Assembly (NCBI GenBank): GCA_015064955.1
Contig: SVRD01000015.1
Location: 1-46,684 of the forward strand
DNA from: Oscillospiraceae bacterium
GTDB taxonomy: Bacteria; Bacillota; Clostridia; Oscillospirales; CAG-382
DNA length: 46,684 nt
Reading direction: 5' to 3'
Within the stretch, counting starts at the first letter, position 1; each line of letters starts with the position of its first letter. Below are positions 35,979 through 43,647 of the stretch, one piece after another. A program made the position numbers and the translations under genes. The notes below the pieces were generated by a model. It was not told where the DNA came from, searched no databases, and saw only the letters and a program-made list of their open reading frames with translations.

Positions 35979-36007
35979 CTGTCGGCGGCTGTACTAACCG
36001 CCGACAG
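35979..36007 (+). promoter_or_regulatory. Strong intercistronic hairpin between genes A and B
   Basis: CTGTCGGCGG (35979-35988) pairs perfectly with CCGCCGACAG (35998-36007) across a 9-nt loop. No T-run follows and gene B starts 23 bases later with AAGGAG, so it is more likely an mRNA stability or processing element than a terminator. Confidence 0.7.
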
Positions 36008-36030
36008 CAACAAGATATCAAGGAGCTTTT

Positions 36031-37944
36031 ATGAACCCATTCAACGTAAATGCTATGCCGGTTGACACACTCTCGGCGCTCTTCGGCAGAGAAGCCGAAA
36101 TCAAAAAGTTAAAAGAACATATTGAAGAGAAAAAGCAAACCGTAGTATTGGGTGTTGAGGGCGTCGGCAAAACCTCTTTGTTGCGAAGCGTTTTCAACAG
36201 AGAATACAGAATACAAAAGGCGCTTGACCACACCATTATTTCGCCCGTAACCGAATTCCCGGCGGGCTTGAAGAACGACGACATTTATTCACACTTTACC
36301 GAAATGATACTCAGCTCCGTGCGTATTCTTGCACAATGCGATAAAAGAGATGAAATGAATGACATTCTTGCCGCATGCGATGAAGAGCGCAGGAACAATC
36401 TCAAGCCTGCCGAATTTTTCGAAAAGGTCTTGAACATTTTTTACGATACTTACGGATACAGAATCGTAATGATTGTGGATGATTTCGAGCGCTTCACTGC
36501 CTCCACCGAGGTTACCAAGGAACACCATGAGGTTCTTCGCAAGCTGTTAAGCAAATCGCAATATATAGTTGCCAGCAACTATGATCTGAATCAGGATTCT
36601 CTCCCGAGCGACGTAAGCGGTTCGCTTTATTTGCAGGCGTTTGCGGGCAACGAAATCTGTATCGGCGGTTGGTCACACGATAATGCGGTCGATTATATTT
36701 ATTCGCGCTTAAATACCGCGGAAATCGAATTGTCGGAAAGAACCGTAGATGCAATCATCAACGTTTCGGGCGGCATTCCCGCAATATTGAATCTCGCGGC
36801 TAATTATGCATATGATCACGTTGCAAAAAACGGTACCGAGGACGGATTGAAATTCAAGCCGTTATACGAAAATAACCAACGAATGAAAATGCTTTTCGAT
36901 CATTGGAGCAAAATGCTGCTACCCAAGCACATAACCGCATTGACGCATTTGATCGAAAACAATTACGACAATGAACAGGACCGCTCTAATCTCGAGTGCC
37001 TTTTAATGAGAGGTCTTGTCAAAAAACACAGCGAAACAGATAAGTTCGGTCATACCCGCTCGTTCGACGGAGTATATGAATTTTGCTGTAAATTCTTCGA
37101 GACCTATTGTAAAAACGAAAGCAATATGATTGCCGCGGCAGAGAAGAACCCGCTCAAAAGCGTTTTGAAAGCAGACAACTGCTCCCCGAAGACCGATGAG
37201 CTCGAAATAGGCGAGCTTGTAGAGCTGCTCAAAAAGAAAATCGACGAAATAGACGCTCCCAAAGAGCAATTACTCGAGATCGTTAATCAGTTTGGCGCTT
37301 ATTTGCCCAACGTTACGGGCGCGATCGCTCTTGACGAGGATCTTACCGACGATATTTTGTCGAACTATCTGCTGAGCAGGGACTATATGTCGAAATTCGA
37401 CGAAAAGGTTCGCGATTTCTTATTTAACGGAATACAGATGGACAGATGCTTTTCAAACATAACGCTCGAAGGCTTTGATTACAGTCTTGTTTATATTTCG
37501 TTTTGTAAAGCGGTCGAGGTTCATTTGAACAACACCCTCGTTCCGATAATCAAAACGATTTGCCCGAACGTAATTTACAACAACGTATCGCCGATATCCG
37601 CACTGCCGAGCAACGAAACGTTGACACTCGGCACGATAAGCTATATTCTCTCGAAGCGCGGAATCGGGATTTCAAATTCAGCGATCGAGGAAATAAAGAG
37701 CTATTGCCATAATAATCAGCTTACTCAATACCCTGACAATTGGTGGGACAGCCTGCTCAATTCAATCAAGAAGATAGCCGCAAGCCGCAACAACTGTCCT
37801 CACTGCAGTATACTGAGTGACGCAGAAGGAAAAAAATTGCTCAAATCGCTTTTCTCAAGCAACAAAAACGATCCCGACAAATCGTTTATGATGAAATGCG
37901 TCGCGGTATACAAAGACTTGATGAATATACCGAGCGTCTGTTAA
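36031..37944 (+). CDS. STAND-type ATPase with C-terminal HEPN-like RNase domain (gene B)
   Basis: A 637-residue soluble protein. The N-terminus is a STAND/archaeal-type ATPase: entry box LFGREAEIKKL (17-27), Walker A GVEGVGKTS (K47), Walker B YRIVMIVDDFERF (D150, D151), then sensor helices and a winged-helix-like part up to about 390. The C-terminal 190 residues are all helical; helix FCKAVEVHLNNTLVPI and the later SRNNCPHC element (R586-x4-H591) match the layout of HEPN domains, whose R-x4-6-H motif is the catalytic RNase centre. It shares its box and ATPase clade with the end of gene A. AAGGAG precedes the ATG. HEPN is inferred from pattern, not a search. Likely the effector of the operon, cutting RNA when triggered. 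Confidence 0.75.
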   Translation: MNPFNVNAMPVDTLSALFGREAEIKKLKEHIEEKKQTVVLGVEGVGKTSLLRSVFNREYRIQKALDHTIISPVTEFPAGLKNDDIYSHFTEMILSSVRILAQCDKRDEMNDILAACDEERRNNLKPAEFFEKVLNIFYDTYGYRIVMIVDDFERFTASTEVTKEHHEVLRKLLSKSQYIVASNYDLNQDSLPSDVSGSLYLQAFAGNEICIGGWSHDNAVDYIYSRLNTAEIELSERTVDAIINVSGGIPAILNLAANYAYDHVAKNGTEDGLKFKPLYENNQRMKMLFDHWSKMLLPKHITALTHLIENNYDNEQDRSNLECLLMRGLVKKHSETDKFGHTRSFDGVYEFCCKFFETYCKNESNMIAAAEKNPLKSVLKADNCSPKTDELEIGELVELLKKKIDEIDAPKEQLLEIVNQFGAYLPNVTGAIALDEDLTDDILSNYLLSRDYMSKFDEKVRDFLFNGIQMDRCFSNITLEGFDYSLVYISFCKAVEVHLNNTLVPIIKTICPNVIYNNVSPISALPSNETLTLGTISYILSKRGIGISNSAIEEIKSYCHNNQLTQYPDNWWDSLLNSIKKIAASRNNCPHCSILSDAEGKKLLKSLFSSNKNDPDKSFMMKCVAVYKDLMNIPSVC

Positions 37945-37983
37945 TGCAAATACACTTGTGATGACAGTTCAAGGAGTTTTATA

Positions 37984-40851
37984 ATGGCGGTTGATGCTGA
38001 ATTCATCGGCTCGGAAGGCTTCAATATAAAATTCAAAAACTATCTGAGGGATTTTTATATCTATCAGTTCAAGGAGCGCGGCAGTGATTTCAAGGTTCGG
38101 GGGACGAACGACAAAACCGATCTGAACAAAGACGTTATAGACGGTACCTACTACCCCGACGTTAAAAGACTGCAATACACCTTGGAGCAGGCGGCGGGTG
38201 TCCAATGGCGCAACGGCGACATCAAGGACTCAGAAAACGACCGTATCGACCCATCGAGGATAAACCGCAGGGTCGAATGCGTCACCGTCGATGCAAGACA
38301 GATAACCGAGAACCCCTTCTTTTCGCTGTACCGTTTTTGCAGTGAGAGCGCTGTCGAGGCGGGCGCGCACTTCTCGTTTATCTACGGAATTCTGATGTAT
38401 TTTATGCTATGGAAGCGCACCGAGATAGTCGATTACAAGCCGCTTTGCAGAGAAGAGCTCGATAGTCTTGATTTTTTGCTCAAAAATTGGGCGCTGGATA
38501 TCTACGCCGCAGAAAAGCGTAATGCCAAAACAGAAAATTGGCGTAATTTCGAAAGTAAGCACGAATACGCAAATAAAGCAATAAAAAGATACAATGCCGA
38601 CCCCACCTATTACACAAAACTGATGGGGTTGAGCGGCAACGACGAGCAAGCCGAAAAAATCCATAAGCATATTTCAACTTATAAAAAGAAAATCTGCTTC
38701 GACGGGACTCGTTTTTATATCGAAAACGATTGTGACAGCTTTGTCGAAAAGAGCAAGCTGTTTTATGCGATGCATAATCTCGGGCTTTGCGACGATCAAA
38801 GGAAAAATTTCGAGCTGAAGATGAACGAGCTGGTCGAGCTTGGGATTATTACGGCAAAAAAGGAAGAGCAAAGGGTGAAATATGCCCTCTCCGATATCTT
38901 TTTGACAGATATTCTCGGCAACGACGAAAGCTTCAACACCCGATTCGCCGATATGGTGTCCTTCTTTTCGCAAACGAGCATGCTTGGAGTTATCGGAAGC
39001 TATGTTCTGAACCGTCTGCCCGAGCGAAAAAATGATTTTATTTATTACAAGCACAACTATTTAAAGCGCGCGCTCAACGATTACAACAATATCGACCTGC
39101 TTTATGCGATAGAAAACAAATATTGGACGGTTATCGAATACCGCAACGCTTCGATGAACGACTTGGAATATCAAAGGCTTGTCTGCTTCCCTATCGAAAT
39201 ACGCGAAAGCGTAAACGACGGCAGGCAATATCTGATCTATTACCACCCGATCTACCGCAGTGTTTCGGCGGTGAGAATCGAGTTTATCGACAGCATCACG
39301 ATCGGAACGATGCCTGCCGACGAGAATTTCGAGCAGGATATCGAAAGGGCAAAGATTCTTATAAAGCATACCTGGGGCACGGCATTTAATAATTTCGCGG
39401 AGGGCAATCTCAAAGAGCCGCTTGTGCCGAGAAAATTACGTATTGTTATAAAATACGATGAAAGCGAAGGCTTTATAAGAGCACGAGTGCGCCGCGAGCT
39501 GAGAAGAATAGCGAGCTTTGAGGAGATTATGCTCGACGGGCACGGCCGGTGTATCGAAATCACCGCCGACGTGGCAAACCATTACGAAATGCTTCAATGG
39601 CTGAGAAGCTATACAAGACGCATTGTTTCGGCAGAAACAGACGGTGAGCCGCTCGACAGCTTCACTGCCGATATCGAAAAAACATATTTGCGCTATACCG
39701 ATCCGAGCGCACTCGAAAAATCCGAAAATGTTTCGTCAAAACACGGAAAAACGGTTCTGCGCGATGAAATTCCCAAAAATTTAAAGGAGACGAATAATCT
39801 GCACAGTCTGATTTTTAACGAGATTTTCGGAATCGCATTTGAGGAGCTCGGAAAAACACTGACCGATGTTTCCAAATGCTTACGGATTTCCTCCGACGAA
39901 TTCGATGGGTTCGAAAGTGAATACGCTTTGCTTTTCGCTTCTCCGATCTTTAAGGGGCAATCAAGCAGAAAGACCGAAACCGCCCGTATGAATCAGGCAG
40001 ACGGATTTTTGATGCGGTTTGTCGATTTCAAGAGCTCGGGTATTACTCCGAGATTCAGGTTCACGAACGCGGCGGACAGCGCGCAGGAGATGCTCCCGCT
40101 TACCGCGATCGAGATTCAGTGGCTTAACAACATACTGAATCACCCGTTTGCAAAATGCTTTCTTACAAACGGCGAAATCGATCGGCTTCTTGCTCACTTC
40201 ACAGACAAAAAGCTGTTTGATATAAACCGCACGGTTTTATACGACAGTTTCTCCGATACCGACAGATTTTACGACAGTGAGCCGTTTTTCGAGACGGCGA
40301 GAAAAATTTTCGGTGCGATACACGATAGAAGAAAACTCGTTTTGAAATACAGATCGCAATACGAAACGGTGTCGGACTATCTCTGCGCGCCCGTATATAT
40401 CGAATATTCAAAGCGCGACAATCGCTTCAGGCTATATGCGATATGCAACAATACGGTCAGAATATTTAATCTCGAACGTATTGTTACAGCCGAAACGACC
40501 GACGAGAGCTTTGATATTTCGTCCGCAAAAAAAGCGATAAACACATATTTCGCGATAAACGAGCGCGAAATGGTCGTTTCGTTTGATGAAACGATGAACG
40601 TTCCCGACAGGATACTCACCGAATTTTCCTGCTTCAAAAAGAAATGTATTAAATGGTCGGACAGCTCCTACCGAATGACGCTTTGCTACAACAGCTTTGA
40701 CAAGCGCGAGATTTTGATAAGGCTTTTGAGCTACGGCTCGCTTGTATTTATAGAGGACGACAGCGGCGACGTGCGGGCAGAGCTGATAAGCAGGCTCGAA
40801 AGCCAACTATCGCTTTCAAAAGAGCTTTTACCCGACGAGGAAATACTCTAA
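37984..40851 (+). CDS. Protein with central winged helix and two WYL modules (gene C)
   Basis: A 955-residue soluble protein. The N-terminal 130 residues (FKNYLRDFYIYQFKERG, then DARQITENPFFSLYRF) match the start of long Clostridial WYL-domain proteins. A winged helix lies near residues 258-306 (MNELVELGIITAKKEEQRVK). A first WYL module is at about 368-440 (FPIEIRESVNDGRQYLIYY), followed by a WCX-like tail (482-552, MLQWLRSYTRRI). A helical spacer (600-770) leads to a second WYL module at about 775-955 (LVLKYRSQY, RFRLYAICN, LERIVTAE). WYL domains bind nucleic-acid or nucleotide ligands and regulate many defence loci. Spacing to gene B is 39 bases, with AAGGAG. It probably senses a signal or represses the operon; which is unknown. 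Confidence 0.8.
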   Translation: MAVDAEFIGSEGFNIKFKNYLRDFYIYQFKERGSDFKVRGTNDKTDLNKDVIDGTYYPDVKRLQYTLEQAAGVQWRNGDIKDSENDRIDPSRINRRVECVTVDARQITENPFFSLYRFCSESAVEAGAHFSFIYGILMYFMLWKRTEIVDYKPLCREELDSLDFLLKNWALDIYAAEKRNAKTENWRNFESKHEYANKAIKRYNADPTYYTKLMGLSGNDEQAEKIHKHISTYKKKICFDGTRFYIENDCDSFVEKSKLFYAMHNLGLCDDQRKNFELKMNELVELGIITAKKEEQRVKYALSDIFLTDILGNDESFNTRFADMVSFFSQTSMLGVIGSYVLNRLPERKNDFIYYKHNYLKRALNDYNNIDLLYAIENKYWTVIEYRNASMNDLEYQRLVCFPIEIRESVNDGRQYLIYYHPIYRSVSAVRIEFIDSITIGTMPADENFEQDIERAKILIKHTWGTAFNNFAEGNLKEPLVPRKLRIVIKYDESEGFIRARVRRELRRIASFEEIMLDGHGRCIEITADVANHYEMLQWLRSYTRRIVSAETDGEPLDSFTADIEKTYLRYTDPSALEKSENVSSKHGKTVLRDEIPKNLKETNNLHSLIFNEIFGIAFEELGKTLTDVSKCLRISSDEFDGFESEYALLFASPIFKGQSSRKTETARMNQADGFLMRFVDFKSSGITPRFRFTNAADSAQEMLPLTAIEIQWLNNILNHPFAKCFLTNGEIDRLLAHFTDKKLFDINRTVLYDSFSDTDRFYDSEPFFETARKIFGAIHDRRKLVLKYRSQYETVSDYLCAPVYIEYSKRDNRFRLYAICNNTVRIFNLERIVTAETTDESFDISSAKKAINTYFAINEREMVVSFDETMNVPDRILTEFSCFKKKCIKWSDSSYRMTLCYNSFDKREILIRLLSYGSLVFIEDDSGDVRAELISRLESQLSLSKELLPDEEIL

Positions 40852-40874
40852 TACAAAATACAACAGATATAAAG

Positions 40875-40905
40875 ATCACCCGATAAGCACTCGGGTGATT
40901 TTTTT
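40875..40905 (+). terminator. Terminator of the three-gene operon
   Basis: ATCACCCGA (40875-40883) pairs perfectly with TCGGGTGAT (40891-40899) around a 7-nt loop, followed by a run of seven T ending at 40905, 24 bases after the gene C stop. Confidence 0.92.
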
Positions 40906-41045
40906 CAACTTTGACTGCCAATGGGCACGAAGATTACTGCCGAGCATCGTGGTAGAATGCAGACATGAACATAATCGAAGCGGAAATTTTTTCAACTTTG
41001 ATTTCCAAAGCCGCTGATTACTCTCCTTTTTAATAATGGTAGAAT
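40900..41045 (+). repeat. Two diverged ~60-bp promoter-like repeats
   Basis: Copy 1 (40900-40958) and copy 2 (40987-41045) share TTTTTTCAACTTTGA at the start, GATTACT in the middle and TGGTAGAAT at the end. The distance from the first box to the last is the same in both (35 bases between them). TGGTAGAAT is an extended -10 (TGnTAGAAT), so these look like tandem promoters with an upstream activator or repressor box, driving the nuclease gene at 41087. Confidence 0.6.
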
Positions 41046-41086
41046 TCAGCCATAACAAAAAACTTAAAATTCAGGAGGAAAAACTC

Positions 41087-41959
41087 ATGTCTGTAATTAA
41101 AGCTATTCTTAACCCTTTCCGCAATATCAACACCAAGCCCGAGACTCTGACCGAGGGCTCTTCTGCGCTTGCGCCTGTACACGAGGAGGTTATTCCCCCC
41201 GTGATCGCTCCCGCTGCCGAGAGCGAGGTTTCGGTTGCGAGTGTGAAGGATTACTTCGACGCGAAGGGATATACTGTCGATTTTTCTCACAACACCCCTT
41301 GCAACGCCCACGTTGAAAAGCTCGCATACACCTTCGCCGTGAACTACCGCGCAGTGAAGCCGTTTTTGAAGTACATACGCGAAAGCCTCACAAAAAAGTC
41401 CGAGCGTTTGAACTATTCTCTTACACAATATTCCGACAGCGACAAGGAAAAGATCGCCGCGTTTGCCGAAATACTCGGTGATTACGGAATAACCGCAAAC
41501 GTGTTTTATAACCGCGAAAAAGCGTCGATAAGCGGCAAATTTTCGTACGCACCTAGAGTTATCAACTTTATAAACGGCGATTATCTCGAGATTTACGCCC
41601 GCGCTGTTGCCGAAAAGGTGATAAAGGCGGCGGCGAACGCCCATTGTCTCGACTATGAGGTTTACAGCAACCTGATTATCGAGAAGGACGGGCAGAAGAA
41701 CGAGCTCGATTTAGTGTTCAGAGTAGGCAACTGCATATTCTGGTCCGAGGTGAAAAGCGGCAAGTTTTCCGACTTCGATCACTACCGCAAGCTCGGTGAC
41801 GCGATCGGTCTCAACCCCGACCGCCACATTCTGCTCAGTGCCGAGATCGAGAATGACAAGGCGGAGGCGGTTTCCTGGCTGTACCGTTTCTACGTCGCCA
41901 ATATCGACACGTTCAGACTCAGACTAAACGACATGATCAACAATGCCGTCGAATTCTGA
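41087..41959 (+). CDS. PD-(D/E)xK nuclease, DUF1887/Card1-like but without a CARF domain
   Basis: A 290-residue protein. The N-terminal 60 residues are Pro/Ala/Glu-rich and probably disordered; residues 75-165 form a helical/winged part ending in SGKFSYAPRVINFINGDYLE. The C-terminal nuclease has the order and spacing of DUF1887 (Card1/Can2) enzymes: YLEIY (E168), KNELDLVF (D208) and WSEVKSG (E221-x-K223), all needed for catalysis. The cyclic-oligonucleotide-sensing CARF domain of Card1 is absent. AGGAGG precedes the ATG; the frame upstream to 41036 lies inside a promoter repeat. Two more genes follow closely. A conflict-system nuclease is likely; the substrate (DNA or RNA) is not readable. 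Confidence 0.75.
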   Translation: MSVIKAILNPFRNINTKPETLTEGSSALAPVHEEVIPPVIAPAAESEVSVASVKDYFDAKGYTVDFSHNTPCNAHVEKLAYTFAVNYRAVKPFLKYIRESLTKKSERLNYSLTQYSDSDKEKIAAFAEILGDYGITANVFYNREKASISGKFSYAPRVINFINGDYLEIYARAVAEKVIKAAANAHCLDYEVYSNLIIEKDGQKNELDLVFRVGNCIFWSEVKSGKFSDFDHYRKLGDAIGLNPDRHILLSAEIENDKAEAVSWLYRFYVANIDTFRLRLNDMINNAVEF

Positions 41960-41973
41960 AAGGAGGTTATACA

Positions 41974-42561
41974 ATGAAATCATTTCGTTTCTTTATAAAC
42001 ACCGCCCTTATTCTCTCGATTCTCGCGCTGACAGCGATGTCGGTCGCCAACGCATATATCCAAGGAAAACGCGGAGGGCACACGATAGTCAGCAGCAATC
42101 TGTCCGAGGAGGACAAAAAATGGATCGACGACAATTTCGGTCACTGCGAAACGATCGAGGAGCTGATTATCGAGGCAAACAAATATGCATTTGACAATTT
42201 TGTCTATGACCTCGACAAAACGATACTGCTTCCTGTTCAGTATTTTGATTTCACACGAATCAGAACCGAAATGGGCGGTATATGCTACGACTTCGCCTGT
42301 TGGATGAAGGCGATTGCTCTGAGATGGGGGGAAACGCATGGCGAGGAAACAAAGGCGTTTGTGCTCATTGTGAGAACAAATGGTACCGGCCACGCATACA
42401 ACATTATAAAATCCGACGGCAAAACACTGTACACCGACGTCACCAAAAGCGCCGGCGGCGGTGAAGAAGGAACAGCCCCCTATACCTTTTGCTACGTTGG
42501 TGACCGCTCATTCGATGAGTTTGCATCAGAATACGGCGAAATAATTATCAGTATACTTTAG
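41974..42561 (+). CDS. Exported transglutaminase-like cysteine protease/peptidase
   Basis: A 195-residue protein with an N-terminal membrane segment (FRFFINTALILSILALTAMS) and a transglutaminase-core fold. The triad is complete: GGICYDFACW (C104), GTGHAYN (H140) and LYTDVT (D155). Bacterial members are usually proteases or peptidases that act at the cell surface. GGAGG lies before the ATG, 14 bases after the nuclease stop. The gene after it starts 10 bases later, so the three form one operon. The link to the nuclease is unexplained. Confidence 0.85.
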   Translation: MKSFRFFINTALILSILALTAMSVANAYIQGKRGGHTIVSSNLSEEDKKWIDDNFGHCETIEELIIEANKYAFDNFVYDLDKTILLPVQYFDFTRIRTEMGGICYDFACWMKAIALRWGETHGEETKAFVLIVRTNGTGHAYNIIKSDGKTLYTDVTKSAGGGEEGTAPYTFCYVGDRSFDEFASEYGEIIISIL

Positions 42562-42571
42562 GAGGTAAAAT

Positions 42572-42883
42572 ATGTCTGCGCTGCTTTTTGTCTTTTACTT
42601 GGCAAATATTCTCGTTGCGGGTTTCTATAAAAATATATTCTTCTTGGCGGTCACAATCATCTGTTTCACGCTTAGGTTTGCTCTTGAATCGGAAAACGGT
42701 ATTTCAAAGCTGCGGTTTGCCGTGCAGCTGGTTCTGCATTCGGTATGCTTTGCGGTCGTTTTGCATTACGAGCGAAATTACGGCGCTTACATAAACGACT
42801 ACAAAATCATACTCGCGGAAATCGCCATGCTGACCATTATCTTTTTTGCGAATCTGCGGTTTAAAAAAGCCGAAAACACATAA
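42572..42883 (+). CDS. Small membrane protein, unknown
   Basis: A 103-residue hydrophobic protein with three to four transmembrane segments (LLFVFYLANILVAGFY, NIFFLAVTIICFTLRFAL, LRFAVQLVLHSVCFAVVL, ILAEIAMLTIIFFANL) and a short basic tail. AGGAGG precedes the ATG. It is the last gene of the nuclease-transglutaminase operon. No family is recognised. Confidence 0.6.
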   Translation: MSALLFVFYLANILVAGFYKNIFFLAVTIICFTLRFALESENGISKLRFAVQLVLHSVCFAVVLHYERNYGAYINDYKIILAEIAMLTIIFFANLRFKKAENT

Positions 42884-42934
42884 ATAATCCCAAAGAGCCG
42901 ATGAGCGAGGTGTTGGCGCAAGGGAGAACAAGAA

Positions 42935-42960
42935 AAGGGCTGACCTCACGGTCAGCCCTT
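42935..42960 (-). terminator. Terminator of the ktrBA operon
   Basis: AAGGGCTGACC (42935-42945) pairs perfectly with GGTCAGCCCTT (42950-42960), and the - strand continues with TTCTTG after a T-rich start. It lies 26 bases downstream of ktrA on the - strand. Confidence 0.75.
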
Positions 42961-42986
42961 AGATCAACCTGTCTATTACAGGATAA

Positions 42987-43637
42987 CTACTTCAATTTAC
43001 CCAATTTTGCCGTATTTGCGATAACGATCAGCGAGCTTTCGGCATCAAGCGCCTGCTCGGGACTGATATTAACGTCAACCTTTTCGCCCTTCTTGACAGC
43101 GACGATATTGATGCCGTATTTTTTGCGGAGATTCAGCTCAATCAGATTTTTACCGCGCCATTCTTCCTTTACGTCGATCTCAACCATGGATACATCCTTT
43201 GACAGAGAGATCATATCAATAAAGCCCGAGCTTAAGAGGTTCTTGGCAAGGCGAATACCCGACTCGTTTTCGGGAAAGACCACTTTATCCGCTCCTACGC
43301 GAAGTAAAATCTTTTGCTGCATCTCGTTGGCACATTTTGCAATAACGGTTTTAACACCTGCCTCCTTGCAAAGCGTGACCGCCATAACGCTCGCTTCGAG
43401 ATTGCCCGCCATACAAACGATAACGATGTCAATATTACCGATTCCGAGACGGGAGATAACCTCCGCGTCGGTCACGTCGGCGCATTTGCACACGGGCAGA
43501 TATGCCGCAGCGTCGTTAACGATTTTTTCCTCGGTATCTACGGCAATAACCTCCATACCGTTCTCTACAAGCTCTCTTGCCACGGCCATACCGTATCTTC
43601 CGAGTCCGAAGACTGCGTATGTTTTCTTTGCTTTCAT
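42987..43637 (-). CDS. ktrA: Potassium uptake regulatory protein KtrA/TrkA
   Basis: A 216-residue cytosolic RCK protein that gates the KtrB channel. RCK_N: VFGLGRYGMAV (GxGxxG nucleotide site), acidic end of beta-2 in IAVDTEE. RCK_C starts near residue 135 (VSMVEIDV, then LIELNLRKKYGINIVAVKK), a site for ATP/ADP and, in some relatives, c-di-AMP. It lies 10 bases after ktrB and ends before a terminator. Length fits KtrA (about 220 residues). Confidence 0.93.
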   Translation of the reverse strand: MKAKKTYAVFGLGRYGMAVARELVENGMEVIAVDTEEKIVNDAAAYLPVCKCADVTDAEVISRLGIGNIDIVIVCMAGNLEASVMAVTLCKEAGVKTVIAKCANEMQQKILLRVGADKVVFPENESGIRLAKNLLSSGFIDMISLSKDVSMVEIDVKEEWRGKNLIELNLRKKYGINIVAVKKGEKVDVNISPEQALDAESSLIVIANTAKLGKLK

Positions 43638-43647
43638 AATCTTCTCC

